From: Streptomyces albus subsp. albus
GTDB taxonomy: Bacteria > Actinomycetota > Actinomycetes > Streptomycetales > Streptomycetaceae
Assembly (NCBI RefSeq): GCF_000725885.1
Contig: NZ_JODR01000009.1
Span: forward strand, 1-64,000
Length of the DNA: 64,000 bases
Direction of reading: 5' to 3'
This document shows positions 47,985 to 56,341 of the stretch, piece by piece. Every line of letters starts with the position of its first letter. The first letter of the stretch is position 1. The notes under the pieces were generated by a model. That model saw only the letters and a list, made by a program, of their open reading frames with translations. It was not told the DNA's origin and did not search any database. The translations under genes and the position numbers were made by a program.

Positions 47985-48510
47985 TGCTCACCGGGCGGAG
48001 CGGGGTTGCGCCCAGGGGGCTGGTTTCCGTCCGGGGCCGGTTCACGTCCGGGGGCGCGGTTTCACGTCCAGAGCCAGTTCGTACAGGGGCGCGGTTTCAG
48101 GTCCAGGGCGTGCTTCACGTCCAGGGCGTGCTTCACGTGCAGGGCATGCTTCACGTCCAGGGCGAGCGCGCCTCCGAGGCGAAATCAGCGTCTGGGGCGC
48201 CTCCGCGTCCAGGAGCGGACCTCGCGTACGGGAACGGACCTCGCGTCCGGGCGAAGGCTTCTCGTCCAGGAGCGGGCTCCGCACCCGGACGCGGGCTGCG
48301 CATCCGAAGTCGGGCTTCGCGTCCAGGGGCCGGTCCGCCTCACGGGCGTGCCTCCCGGGGCGAGGCGCGCCTCCGAGGCGGAATCCGCCTCCAGGCGCCA
48401 GCCCCCTCCGGGACTGAAATTCCCCTCCAGGTGCCAGCCCCCTCCGGGACTGAAGTCCCCCTCCAGGCGGCGGCCCTCCCTCCGGGACGAAACCCGCTCC
48501 AAGGGCACGG
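47985..48510. repeat. Composite tandem repeat region (18-bp and 36-bp units)
   Basis: The first part carries three 18-bp units TCCAGGGCGTGCTTCACG (from 48102, 48120 and 48138) within a run of related CACGTCCAGG motifs. The second part carries three 36-bp units (48392-48427, 48428-48463 and 48464-48499), each with CAGCCCCCTCCGGGACTGAA or a close variant. No gene is seen between the leader peptide and the ABC transporter gene. Confidence 0.8.
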
Positions 48511-48513
48511 TTC

Positions 48514-49683
48514 TCAGGAGTCCTCGATGGACTCCAGTGCCACCTGCTCCCGGTCCAGATCGCGTGCGTCCGCGCCGACGGAGCGGCGCAGTGCCGCGTG
48601 CAGCCGGGCCGGGGTGAGGACGCCGACGAAGCGGTCGGCGCTGTCGAGGACCGCGATCCAGCCCGCGTCGTGCTGGAGCATCGTGCTGAACGCCTGCTTG
48701 AGGGAGGAGCCCAGCGGCAGCCATGCCTCCATGCGGCGGGCGTGGTCGCCCACCGTGCCGCTCTCCTGCCCGGCACCGGCCACCACCCCGGCCGACACCC
48801 AGCCGTGCAGTTCGTCGGCGTCGTCCAGCACCACGGCCCAGCGGGCGCCGCTGCTCGCCATCCGTTCGGCGGCCTTGTCGAGCCGGTCGCTGAGGTGGAC
48901 GGTCGGCGGTTCCTCCAGGTCGCCGTGTTCGATCGGGGTGACCGAGAGCCGCTTGAGGCCGCGGTCGGCACCGACGAAGTCCGCCACGTACGGGGACGCC
49001 GGGGCGCCCAGTACGCTCGCCGGGCGGTCGAACTGTTCGATGCGGCCCTCCCCGTAGACGGCGATGCGGTCGCCGAGACGGACGGCCTCCTCGATGTCGT
49101 GCGTGACGAACAGCACCGTCTTGTGCAGCCGCGACTGCAGTCGCAGGAACTCGTTCTGCAGGTGCTCGCGCACCACGGGGTCGACGGCGCCGAAGGGCTC
49201 GTCCATCAGGAGCACCGGCGGGTCGGCCGCCAGCGCCCGTGCCACGCCCACCCGCTGCCGCTGACCGCCGCTGAGCTGGTCGGGGTAGCGGTCGCCGTAG
49301 ACGGACGGGTCCAGGCCCACCAGGTCGAGCAGTTCGCGGGCGCGCTCGCGCCGCCGTGCCTTGGGCCAGCCCAGCAGGTGCGGGACGGTCGCCGTGTTGT
49401 CCAGCACGGTGCGGTGCGGGAAGAGCCCCGTCTGCTGGATGACGTAACCCATCCGGCGCCGCAGCTCGACGGGTTCGACACCGGCGATGTCCGCGCCGTC
49501 GACCAGGATGCGGCCTTCGGTGGGTTCGATGAGCCGGTTGACCATCTTCATCGTGGTGGTCTTCCCGCAGCCCGAGGGCCCGACGAGGGTGACCAGCTCT
49601 CCTTCGGCCACCTCGAAGGAGAGCCCCTCGACCGCGACGGTGCCGTCGGCGTACCGCTTGGTCACGTTCTCGAAGCGAATCAT
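48514..49683 (-). CDS. Glycine betaine/carnitine/choline-type ABC transporter ATP-binding protein (OpuCA/ProV-like)
   Basis: A 389-residue ABC ATPase. Walker A LVGPSGCGKTTTMKMVNR, Q-loop YVIQQTGLFPH, signature QLSGGQRQRVGVARAL, Walker B PVLLMDEPFGAVDP and H-loop FVTHDIEEA. The C-terminal 130 residues form a CBS-like pair (LSDRLDKAAERMASS; WLPLGSSLKQAFSTMLQHDA) that in this family senses ionic strength. ATG 49683. It is divergent from the two permease genes and binding-protein gene that complete the importer. Confidence 0.93.
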   Translation of the reverse strand: MIRFENVTKRYADGTVAVEGLSFEVAEGELVTLVGPSGCGKTTTMKMVNRLIEPTEGRILVDGADIAGVEPVELRRRMGYVIQQTGLFPHRTVLDNTATVPHLLGWPKARRRERARELLDLVGLDPSVYGDRYPDQLSGGQRQRVGVARALAADPPVLLMDEPFGAVDPVVREHLQNEFLRLQSRLHKTVLFVTHDIEEAVRLGDRIAVYGEGRIEQFDRPASVLGAPASPYVADFVGADRGLKRLSVTPIEHGDLEEPPTVHLSDRLDKAAERMASSGARWAVVLDDADELHGWVSAGVVAGAGQESGTVGDHARRMEAWLPLGSSLKQAFSTMLQHDAGWIAVLDSADRFVGVLTPARLHAALRRSVGADARDLDREQVALESIEDS

Positions 49684-49823
49684 GTCCCCATCCTCGCCTT
49701 CCGTCGCTCCCCATGGGATGAACAGCGCGTTACACGGGTACGCCACTGCGGACCGATTGTCAGTCTGTCGCGTTAGGGTCGCCGACACTGACGAGGACCG
49801 CACGGCACGGGGAGGTGACGGAC

Positions 49824-50612
49824 GTGAGCGGCATGGCAGCGGGCAGCCCCGGAGGCTGCCTGGCACGGAACGACTGGCTGTGCGGGGAGTACCTGCGCAC
49901 CCGGCAGAGTGAACTGCTCGACGCCACCGTCGAACACGTCTGGATCACGGCGGCGGCCATCGTCATCGCCCTGCTGCTGGCACTGCCGGTGGCCGTCGCC
50001 GCCCGGCGCTGGCGGCAGGCGCGCGCGCCCGCGCTCGCCGTGACGACGGTGCTCTACACGATCCCGTCCCTGGCCATGTTCGCGCTGCTGCTGCCCGTCT
50101 TCGGCCTGTCGGCCGCCGTGGTGGTGACCGGCCTGGTGCTGTACTCGCTCACCGTGCTGGTGCGCAACATCCTGGCCGGTCTGGAGGCGGTGCCCGACGA
50201 GATCCGGGAAGCCGCACGCGGCATGGGCTACGGGCCCGGCAGGCTGCTGATCGAGGTGGAGCTCCCGCTGGCACTGCCCGCCCTGCTGGCGGGTGTGCGG
50301 ATCGCCACCGTCACCGCGGTGTCGCTGACCACGATCGGCGCCATCGTCGGCTACGGCGGACTGGGCAACCTCGTCTACGACGGCATGGAGAGCTACTTCA
50401 AGGCGCAGGTGCTGACCGCCTCGCTGATCTGCGTCCTCCTCGCCGTCGCGGCGGATCTCCTGCTGCTGGGCCTCCAGCGCGCCCTCACCCCCTGGACCAG
50501 GACGGGCACCCGGCGGCGCGGCGGCCGGCCCGCACGACGGAAGGGCCCGGCGGCCCCCGCGACCGCCGGAGGGGCCACTCCGAAGAAGGACCTCGTGGGG
50601 AAGGCGGGCTGA
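49824..50612 (+). CDS. Compatible-solute ABC transporter permease (OpuCB/ProW-like)
   Basis: A 262-residue permease with five to six transmembrane helices and the EAA loop REAARGMGYGPGRLLIEVELPLALP that docks on the ATPase. GTG 49824 is chosen for spacing from GGGGAGG (49807-49813); GTG 49815 or ATG 49833 are alternatives. It is the first gene of the three-gene arm of the importer. Confidence 0.9.
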   Translation: MSGMAAGSPGGCLARNDWLCGEYLRTRQSELLDATVEHVWITAAAIVIALLLALPVAVAARRWRQARAPALAVTTVLYTIPSLAMFALLLPVFGLSAAVVVTGLVLYSLTVLVRNILAGLEAVPDEIREAARGMGYGPGRLLIEVELPLALPALLAGVRIATVTAVSLTTIGAIVGYGGLGNLVYDGMESYFKAQVLTASLICVLLAVAADLLLLGLQRALTPWTRTGTRRRGGRPARRKGPAAPATAGGATPKKDLVGKAG

Positions 50613-50618
50613 GCGGCC

Positions 50619-51395
50619 ATGGGCGTGATCACCGACGTGGTGGCGTGGCTGACCACCGCATCCCACTGGACCGGCAACGGCGGAGTGCTCCAACGGCTGG
50701 GCGAACACCTGTATCTGACGGGCGTGTGCCTGCTGCTCGCCTGCGCCCTCGCGCTGCCGCCCGCACTGTGGCTCGGCCATGTGGGACGCGGCGGCGCCCT
50801 GGCGGTGAACCTGTCCAACGCGGGCCGCGCCGTGCCCACCTTCGCCGTCCTGGTGCTCCTGTCGATAGGCCCGCTGGGCCGGTACGGGGACTGGGCGACG
50901 ATCGTGGCACTGGTGCTGTTCGCACTGCCGCCGCTGCTCACCAACGCCTACACCGGCATCCGGCAGGCCGACCGCGAGGTCGTCGAAGCGGCACGCGGAA
51001 TGGGCATGACGGGCCGGCAGCTGCTGTGCCAGGTCGAACTGCCGCTCGCCCTGCCGCTGATCATGACGGGCATCCAGACCGCCGCCGTCCAGCTGGTGGC
51101 CACCGCCACCCTCGCCGCGCTGCCGGGCGGCGGCGGCCTCGGGCGGCTGATCACCGCCGGTTTCGGCAACTACGACACGCCGCAGGTGGTCGCCGGGGCG
51201 CTCCTGGTGGCCGTCCTGGCCCTGCTGGTGGAGCGCCTGCTGACCCTGGCCGAACGACTGCTGGACCCGATGCGGCGGCGGCAGCGCGGCGCGGCTCCCG
51301 CACCGGACAGCAACCCCGAGGACGGCACCCGGCACGGCAGCGGCGGCGCCGGCCCCGACAAGACGGCGGCGGCCCCCGCCCGCTCCACGGCCTGA
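50619..51395 (+). CDS. Compatible-solute ABC transporter permease (OpuCD/ProW-like)
   Basis: A 258-residue permease, second of the pair, starting 6 bp after the first. The EAA loop is VEAARGMGMTGRQLLCQVEL, with five to six hydrophobic segments. The last 45 residues are a disordered Pro/Gly/Arg tail. It forms the membrane channel with the preceding permease. Confidence 0.92.
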   Translation: MGVITDVVAWLTTASHWTGNGGVLQRLGEHLYLTGVCLLLACALALPPALWLGHVGRGGALAVNLSNAGRAVPTFAVLVLLSIGPLGRYGDWATIVALVLFALPPLLTNAYTGIRQADREVVEAARGMGMTGRQLLCQVELPLALPLIMTGIQTAAVQLVATATLAALPGGGGLGRLITAGFGNYDTPQVVAGALLVAVLALLVERLLTLAERLLDPMRRRQRGAAPAPDSNPEDGTRHGSGGAGPDKTAAAPARSTA

Positions 51396-51440
51396 CCTGG
51401 CGGGCCGGCCCCACACGACACCCGGACGAATGGACGCACC

Positions 51441-52424
51441 ATGACCCTCACCCGCACCGCACCCCCTCGGCGACCGCAGCGGCCGGGCGCCCGCCGCGCC
51501 CTGGCAGCGGGCGGCACCCTCGCCGCACTGACGCTCGTGGTCACCGCCTGCTCCGGCAGCGACCTGGAGGAGAAGAGCGCGTCAGGCACCGGCAAGGGCG
51601 GCCTCGTCATCGGCTCGGCGGGCTTCACCGAGTCCGAGATCCTCGCCGAGCTGTACTCCGGCGTCCTGACGAAGGCCGGCTACAAGACCAGCGTCAAGAA
51701 GGTCAAGAACCGCGAGCTGTACGAGCCGGAGCTGGAGAAGGGCCGTATCGACGTCGTACCGGAGTACGCGGCGACCATGGCCGAGTTCCTCAACGCGAAG
51801 AAGAACGGCCCCAAGGCCGAGCCCGTCGCCTCGCCCGACACCGGCAAGACCGTCGCGGCGCTGCGCAAGCTGGCCGCCCCACGCGGTCTGAAGGTGCTCG
51901 ACCCGGGCAAAGCGGTCGACCAGAACGCGTTCGCGGTGGCCGGAAAGTACGCCGAGAAGCACAAGCTCAAGACGCTCAGCGACCTGGGCGCCTCGAAGCA
52001 GAGCGTCACCATCGCGGCGGGCGACGAGTGCGAGACCCGCCCCTTCTGCCGGCCCGGGCTGGAGAAGACGTACGGCATCGAGGTGGAGGGCATCGACCCC
52101 AAGGGCGTCGGCACCAGCCAGTCCAAGCAGGCCGTCAAGGACGGCAAGGACCAGCTGGTGCTGACCACCACCACCGACGCCACCCTCGGCCAGTTCGGTC
52201 TGGTCCTGCTCAAGGACGACAAGAAGCTCCAGAACGCCGACAACGTACTGCCCGTCGTCAACGCGAAGGACGCCGGCGGCAAGAAGGTCGCCGACGCCCT
52301 CGGCAAGCTCACCCGGACCCTGACGACGAAGGACCTCACCGAGCTCAACCGCAAGGTTGACCAGGAACGCCTCAAGCCCGCCGACGTCGCCGACGCGTAC
52401 CTCAAGGACAAGGGGCTGGCATGA
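51441..52424 (+). CDS. Glycine betaine/choline-type substrate-binding lipoprotein (OpuCC/ProX-like)
   Basis: A 327-residue lipoprotein. The signal peptide ends in lipobox VTAC with the acylated Cys at about residue 37. The mature domain begins IGSAGFTESEILAELYSGVL, the OsmF/OpuCC-type start, and contains RIDVVPEYAATMAEFL and VLTTTTDATLGQFGLVLL. It captures the solute outside the membrane for the adjacent permeases. Which quaternary amine it prefers cannot be read with confidence. Confidence 0.92.
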   Translation: MTLTRTAPPRRPQRPGARRALAAGGTLAALTLVVTACSGSDLEEKSASGTGKGGLVIGSAGFTESEILAELYSGVLTKAGYKTSVKKVKNRELYEPELEKGRIDVVPEYAATMAEFLNAKKNGPKAEPVASPDTGKTVAALRKLAAPRGLKVLDPGKAVDQNAFAVAGKYAEKHKLKTLSDLGASKQSVTIAAGDECETRPFCRPGLEKTYGIEVEGIDPKGVGTSQSKQAVKDGKDQLVLTTTTDATLGQFGLVLLKDDKKLQNADNVLPVVNAKDAGGKKVADALGKLTRTLTTKDLTELNRKVDQERLKPADVADAYLKDKGLA

Positions 52425-52487
52425 CGGCCCGCCTCATACCCTTCGTCCGGTGTCGTCCCCACAGGGGCACACGGTAAATTCCCAGCC

Positions 52488-54506
52488 ATGCCACGTGGAC
52501 GTCATCGCCATTCCCCGCCGCTGCACCGCCTCCTCCCCCCGGCGGCGGTAGCGGTGGCCGCGCTGGCCTGCGCCGGGGGTGCCTGGCTGATCGGTGAGCC
52601 GGGCGTCACAGATCTGGACACCGTTCTGCTGCGGGCGCTGACCGCCGCCGCGGCAGCCGCCGCCGTCACCGGAGGCGTGCTGCTGCGCCGCTGGGACCGG
52701 GCAGCCGGCAAGCAGGTCGGCGACCTCAAGGCGCGGATGGCCAGCACGGCGTGGCGGGCCGAGGAGAAGCAGGCCGAGCTGGAGGGCGAGGCGGAGGAGC
52801 TGCGCGAGATGCGCGCCAAGCTGAACGGCAAGCTCCGCGCGAAGCGCGCCGAACTGGCCAGGCTACGCTCCGAGCACGCCGATCTGCTGCGCCGCTACGC
52901 GCAGGCCCAGACGCAACGGGCCAGCGCCCTGGAGGGCCGGCGGCGGCTGGAACTGGGCGGCGGCGCCGGACCCACCGGTCTGGCACTGACCACCGGCGCC
53001 ACCGACCACCGCGACAGCGCCGGCGCACCCACGCCGCTGACCTACCGGCAGGCCAACGAGGCGCTGAACGGTCTGGCCCGTAACGCCGCACGCCAGTCGG
53101 AGGCGCGGCGCTCGGCCCCGTCCGGCGGGTCCGAGCCGACGACGGATCCGGCCCCGGCGTCCGCGGCCTCGCTCCGCCCCGCCCAGGGCGTCCCCGCTCT
53201 GGGCCGTCCGGTCCCGCGCCCGGCCGCCCCCGCCTCGCCGGTGCCGCCGTCGGCCCGCAAGCACGCCGCGCCGGGCAAGGGTCCGGGCCCCGACGCCCCG
53301 GCCTCGTCGCCGAGCGCTTCGCAGGCACCGGCGACCGGGCCCGCGACGGCGGAAGGGGCCGCGGCCACAGGGCGGGCGCCCGCAGGACCGACGGCCGAGG
53401 GCACAGCACCCGAAGGGGCCGAGCCCGAAGGGGCGGCAACACTCTCGGAGCCGTCCGCGCAGGAGCCCCCGCAGGCTCCGGCCGGGCAGTGGTCCTCCAC
53501 GCAGGCACCAGCCGCTCAGACACCGACGGAGCAGACGTCAGCCGCTCGGACACCGGCCGGGCAGACAACAGCCGAGCAGTCGACAACCGAGCAGGAGCAG
53601 ACCCCGCTGGGGCAGCCCGCGCAGGGGCAGCCCACCCCGGCACCGACCGCTCAGCCGGCGGCAGCCGCACAGGAACGAGCCGCACGGGCACAGACCACCC
53701 AGCACGAGGCCGAACAGCAGCAGAGCCCGCAGGCACAGCCCCCGCAGGAGCGGGCCGGGCAGCAGTCGGCGGCCGAGGCACCCGGCACCCGTGAGTTCCC
53801 CGCACAACAGCCGACGGCCCGGCGGCCCGCACCACAGGCCCCCGCACAACCGGCCGGGCAGCCGACGGCGCAGCACCCCGCAGCGGGACAGCGCCCCGCA
53901 ACCGGACAGCAGCCCACCTGGGCGCGCCCGACAGGAGCACACCCCGCGGAGACGCACCGGGCAGGGATGCCCCCCGCGGAGGCGCACCCCACCGCTTCGC
54001 CGGCCCCCGGGCCCCAGGCGCCCGGCCCCCGGCCCGAGGGAAGCCACCCCGGCGGAACACCGGCCCCGGGTACCCAGCCCGACGGCGCGCAGCCCCAGAG
54101 CACCCAGCCCGACGGCGCCGAGCGCCAGAGCACCCACCCCCAAGGAACCCAGCCCCAAGAAACCCGGCCCGAGGGCGCCCAGCCCGGCGAGTCGCAGTCC
54201 GGCGAGTCGCGGTCCGCGGAGGCCCGGCCGGGCGGCGGCCGTCCCGCCCCCGGCACCCGGCCCGGTGGTGCCTTCGCGGCGCTGCGGGGCCCCGCCGCAG
54301 GCCGTACCGCACCGGCGTCCCCCGTCGCACCGCCGCGCCCGGGTGCTCCCGCCTCGCCCGTCCCCCCGCAGCAGAAGCCGTCGGACGCGACCGCGTCCGG
54401 CGACCAGCGGGAGGGCGAGGCGGCCGATCCGGACGGCTCCGCGGGGGACACCGGCGCCTTCGACTTCTTCGGCCGCGGCAAGGGCTCGACCGGCTCCCGT
54501 TCCTGA
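52488..54506 (+). CDS. Membrane coiled-coil protein with long low-complexity tail
   Basis: A 672-residue protein with two N-terminal hydrophobic helices (about residues 17-38 and 44-66) and a charged coiled coil (about 75-150, AELEGEAEELREMRAKLNGK). The remaining 500 residues are rich in Pro, Ala, Gln, Thr and Gly, with short degenerate repeats (AGQQPTAQ- and PDGAQPQST-like). The tail should be disordered. TAAATT (52475-52480) lies 7 nt before ATG 52488, giving a leaderless mRNA. The plan resembles cytoskeletal or polar-growth scaffold proteins, but no family is recognised. Confidence 0.75.
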   Translation: MPRGRHRHSPPLHRLLPPAAVAVAALACAGGAWLIGEPGVTDLDTVLLRALTAAAAAAAVTGGVLLRRWDRAAGKQVGDLKARMASTAWRAEEKQAELEGEAEELREMRAKLNGKLRAKRAELARLRSEHADLLRRYAQAQTQRASALEGRRRLELGGGAGPTGLALTTGATDHRDSAGAPTPLTYRQANEALNGLARNAARQSEARRSAPSGGSEPTTDPAPASAASLRPAQGVPALGRPVPRPAAPASPVPPSARKHAAPGKGPGPDAPASSPSASQAPATGPATAEGAAATGRAPAGPTAEGTAPEGAEPEGAATLSEPSAQEPPQAPAGQWSSTQAPAAQTPTEQTSAARTPAGQTTAEQSTTEQEQTPLGQPAQGQPTPAPTAQPAAAAQERAARAQTTQHEAEQQQSPQAQPPQERAGQQSAAEAPGTREFPAQQPTARRPAPQAPAQPAGQPTAQHPAAGQRPATGQQPTWARPTGAHPAETHRAGMPPAEAHPTASPAPGPQAPGPRPEGSHPGGTPAPGTQPDGAQPQSTQPDGAERQSTHPQGTQPQETRPEGAQPGESQSGESRSAEARPGGGRPAPGTRPGGAFAALRGPAAGRTAPASPVAPPRPGAPASPVPPQQKPSDATASGDQREGEAADPDGSAGDTGAFDFFGRGKGSTGSRS

Positions 54507-54582
54507 GCCGGGGGGCGGGCCGGGCCCGGCACAGCCCACGGGCACCGGCGCCCGGGGGCGAGTCCCGGGGCCGCCCGCCGGC

Positions 54583-55740
54583 CTACTTGTCGATGTCGCC
54601 GACCACGAAGAAGAACGAGCCGAGGATCGCCACCATGTCGGCGACCAGGGTGCCCGGCAGCAGCTCGGTGAGGGCCTGGATGTTGTTGAACGAGGCCGAG
54701 CGCAGCTTCAGCCGGTAGGGGGTCTTCTCCCCCTTGGAGACCAGGTAGTAGCCGTTGAGCCCGAGCGGGTTCTCCGTCCAGGCGTAGGTGGCGCCCTCGG
54801 GGGCCTTGAGCACCTTGGGCAGCCGCTGGTTGACGGGCCCGGGCGGCAGCTCGGCCAGCCGGTCGAGGCAGGCGTCGGCGAGGTCGAGGGAGTTGTGCAC
54901 CTGGTCGAGCAGCACCTCGAACCGGGCGAGGCAGTCGCCCTCGGTGCGGGTGACGACGCGCAGTACGTCGCCGAGTTCGCCGTAGGCCAGATACGGCTCG
55001 TCGCGCCGCAGGTCGAAGTCGACGCCGGAGGCGCGGGCGAGGGGGCCGCTGACCCCGTAGGCGTGCACGAGTTCGGGGCTGAGGACGCCCACGCCGCGGG
55101 TGCGACCGCGGAAGATCTCGTTGCCGAGCACGAGGTCGTCGAAGGTGTGCATCCGGCCGCGTACGGCGGCGACGGCCTGCCGGGCGCGGTCGCGCCAGCC
55201 CGCCGGCAGATCGTCCTTGAGGCCGCCGACCCGGTTGAACATGTAGTGCATCCGGCCGCCGGAGACCTCTTCCATGACGTTCTGGAGCTCCTCGCGCTCC
55301 CGGAACGCGTAGAAGACCGGGGTGATCCCGCCCAGTTCGAGCGGGTAGGAGCCGAGGAACATCAGATGGTTGAGCACCCGGTTCAGTTCGGCCAGCAGGG
55401 TGCGCGTCCACACGGCACGCTCCGGCACCTCCATGCCGAGCATCCGTTCGACGGCGAGGACCACGCCCAACTCGTTGGAGAACGCCGACAGCCAGTCGTG
55501 ACGGTTGGCCAGCACGATGATCTGCCGGTAGTCGCGCGCCTCGAAGAGCTTCTCCGCGCCCCGGTGCATGTAGCCGACGACCGGCTCGGCCCGCTCGATG
55601 CGCTCCCCGTCCAGCACCAGCCGCAGCCGCAGTACACCGTGCGTGGACGGGTGCTGCGGACCGATGTTGAGCACCATGTCGGTGCTCTCGGCAGCCCCGC
55701 CGATACCAACGGTCGTCTCCGTCTGAGTCATGACGCTCAT
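54583..55740 (-). CDS. Stand-alone NADH-quinone oxidoreductase subunit D paralogue
   Basis: A 385-residue homologue of NuoD, the 49-kDa subunit of complex I. Quinone-site and subunit motifs: [65 protein letters not shown] and the C-terminal [16 protein letters not shown]. It is not next to any other nuo gene, so it is a second copy outside the main operon. ATG 55740 follows GGAGGAAG. It could replace the main subunit or act in a smaller complex. Confidence 0.93.
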   Translation of the reverse strand: MSVMTQTETTVGIGGAAESTDMVLNIGPQHPSTHGVLRLRLVLDGERIERAEPVVGYMHRGAEKLFEARDYRQIIVLANRHDWLSAFSNELGVVLAVERMLGMEVPERAVWTRTLLAELNRVLNHLMFLGSYPLELGGITPVFYAFREREELQNVMEEVSGGRMHYMFNRVGGLKDDLPAGWRDRARQAVAAVRGRMHTFDDLVLGNEIFRGRTRGVGVLSPELVHAYGVSGPLARASGVDFDLRRDEPYLAYGELGDVLRVVTRTEGDCLARFEVLLDQVHNSLDLADACLDRLAELPPGPVNQRLPKVLKAPEGATYAWTENPLGLNGYYLVSKGEKTPYRLKLRSASFNNIQALTELLPGTLVADMVAILGSFFFVVGDIDK

Positions 55741-55801
55741 CCTGTCAGCTTCCTCCTTCAGACGGACACGGCCTCCCGCCGCCCGCTCCTACGCTGAACG
55801 T

Positions 55802-56341
55802 ATGACCGACCCCACACTCCGACCGTCCGCCGAGGACGCGGCCACCGCAGCGCCCGTCGCGGGCGGGGGCGCCGACGACGGCACCGAGTGGCGCGGCGTC
55901 GAGCGGGCGCTGCTGCCGCTGCGCCGGTTCGTGCTGCTGGCCTGCCTGCTGCCGCTGGCCGTGGCCACCGCCGTCGCGACGGCCCTGCTGCTCGCCCCCG
56001 TGTGGGCGCTGTGCGCGCTGCTGCCGCTGGCAGCCGCCGCCTGGGGCTGGGGGGCGTTGGCCCGCAACTGGCGCTCGTGGCGGTACGCGGAACGCGCCGA
56101 CGACCTGCTGGTCTCGCGGGGCGTGCTGTGGCGGGAGACGACGGTGGTCCCGTACGGGCGGATGCAGCTGGTCGAGGTGACCTCCGGCCCGCTGGAGCGG
56201 CGTTACGGTCTGGCCCGGCTCCAGCTCCACACGGCCGCGGCGACGACCGACGCCACCATCCCCGGACTGGCACCCGCGGAGGCCGAACGGCTGCGCGACC
56301 GGCTCACCGAGCTGGGCGAGGCCCGGTCGGCGGGCCTGTGA
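55802..56341 (+). CDS. Bacterial PH-domain membrane protein (YdbS-like)
   Basis: A 179-residue protein with two transmembrane helices (about residues 42-82) followed by one bPH_2 (DUF304) domain: LLVSRGVLWRETTVVPYGRM and LVEVTSGPLERRYGLARLQL. TACGCT (55790-55795) is 6 nt before ATG 55802, the leaderless pattern. The stop codon overlaps the start of the next PH-domain gene (GTGA), a pair matching Bacillus YdbS-YdbT. YdbS/YdbT are linked to resistance to competitor antimicrobial peptides in Bacillus; the role here is inferred. Confidence 0.88.
   Translation: MTDPTLRPSAEDAATAAPVAGGGADDGTEWRGVERALLPLRRFVLLACLLPLAVATAVATALLLAPVWALCALLPLAAAAWGWGALARNWRSWRYAERADDLLVSRGVLWRETTVVPYGRMQLVEVTSGPLERRYGLARLQLHTAAATTDATIPGLAPAEAERLRDRLTELGEARSAGL

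Noticed and set aside
47985..48510. Repeat region as a CRISPR array
   Set aside because: Units are contiguous tandem copies with no unique spacers, and no cas genes are near.
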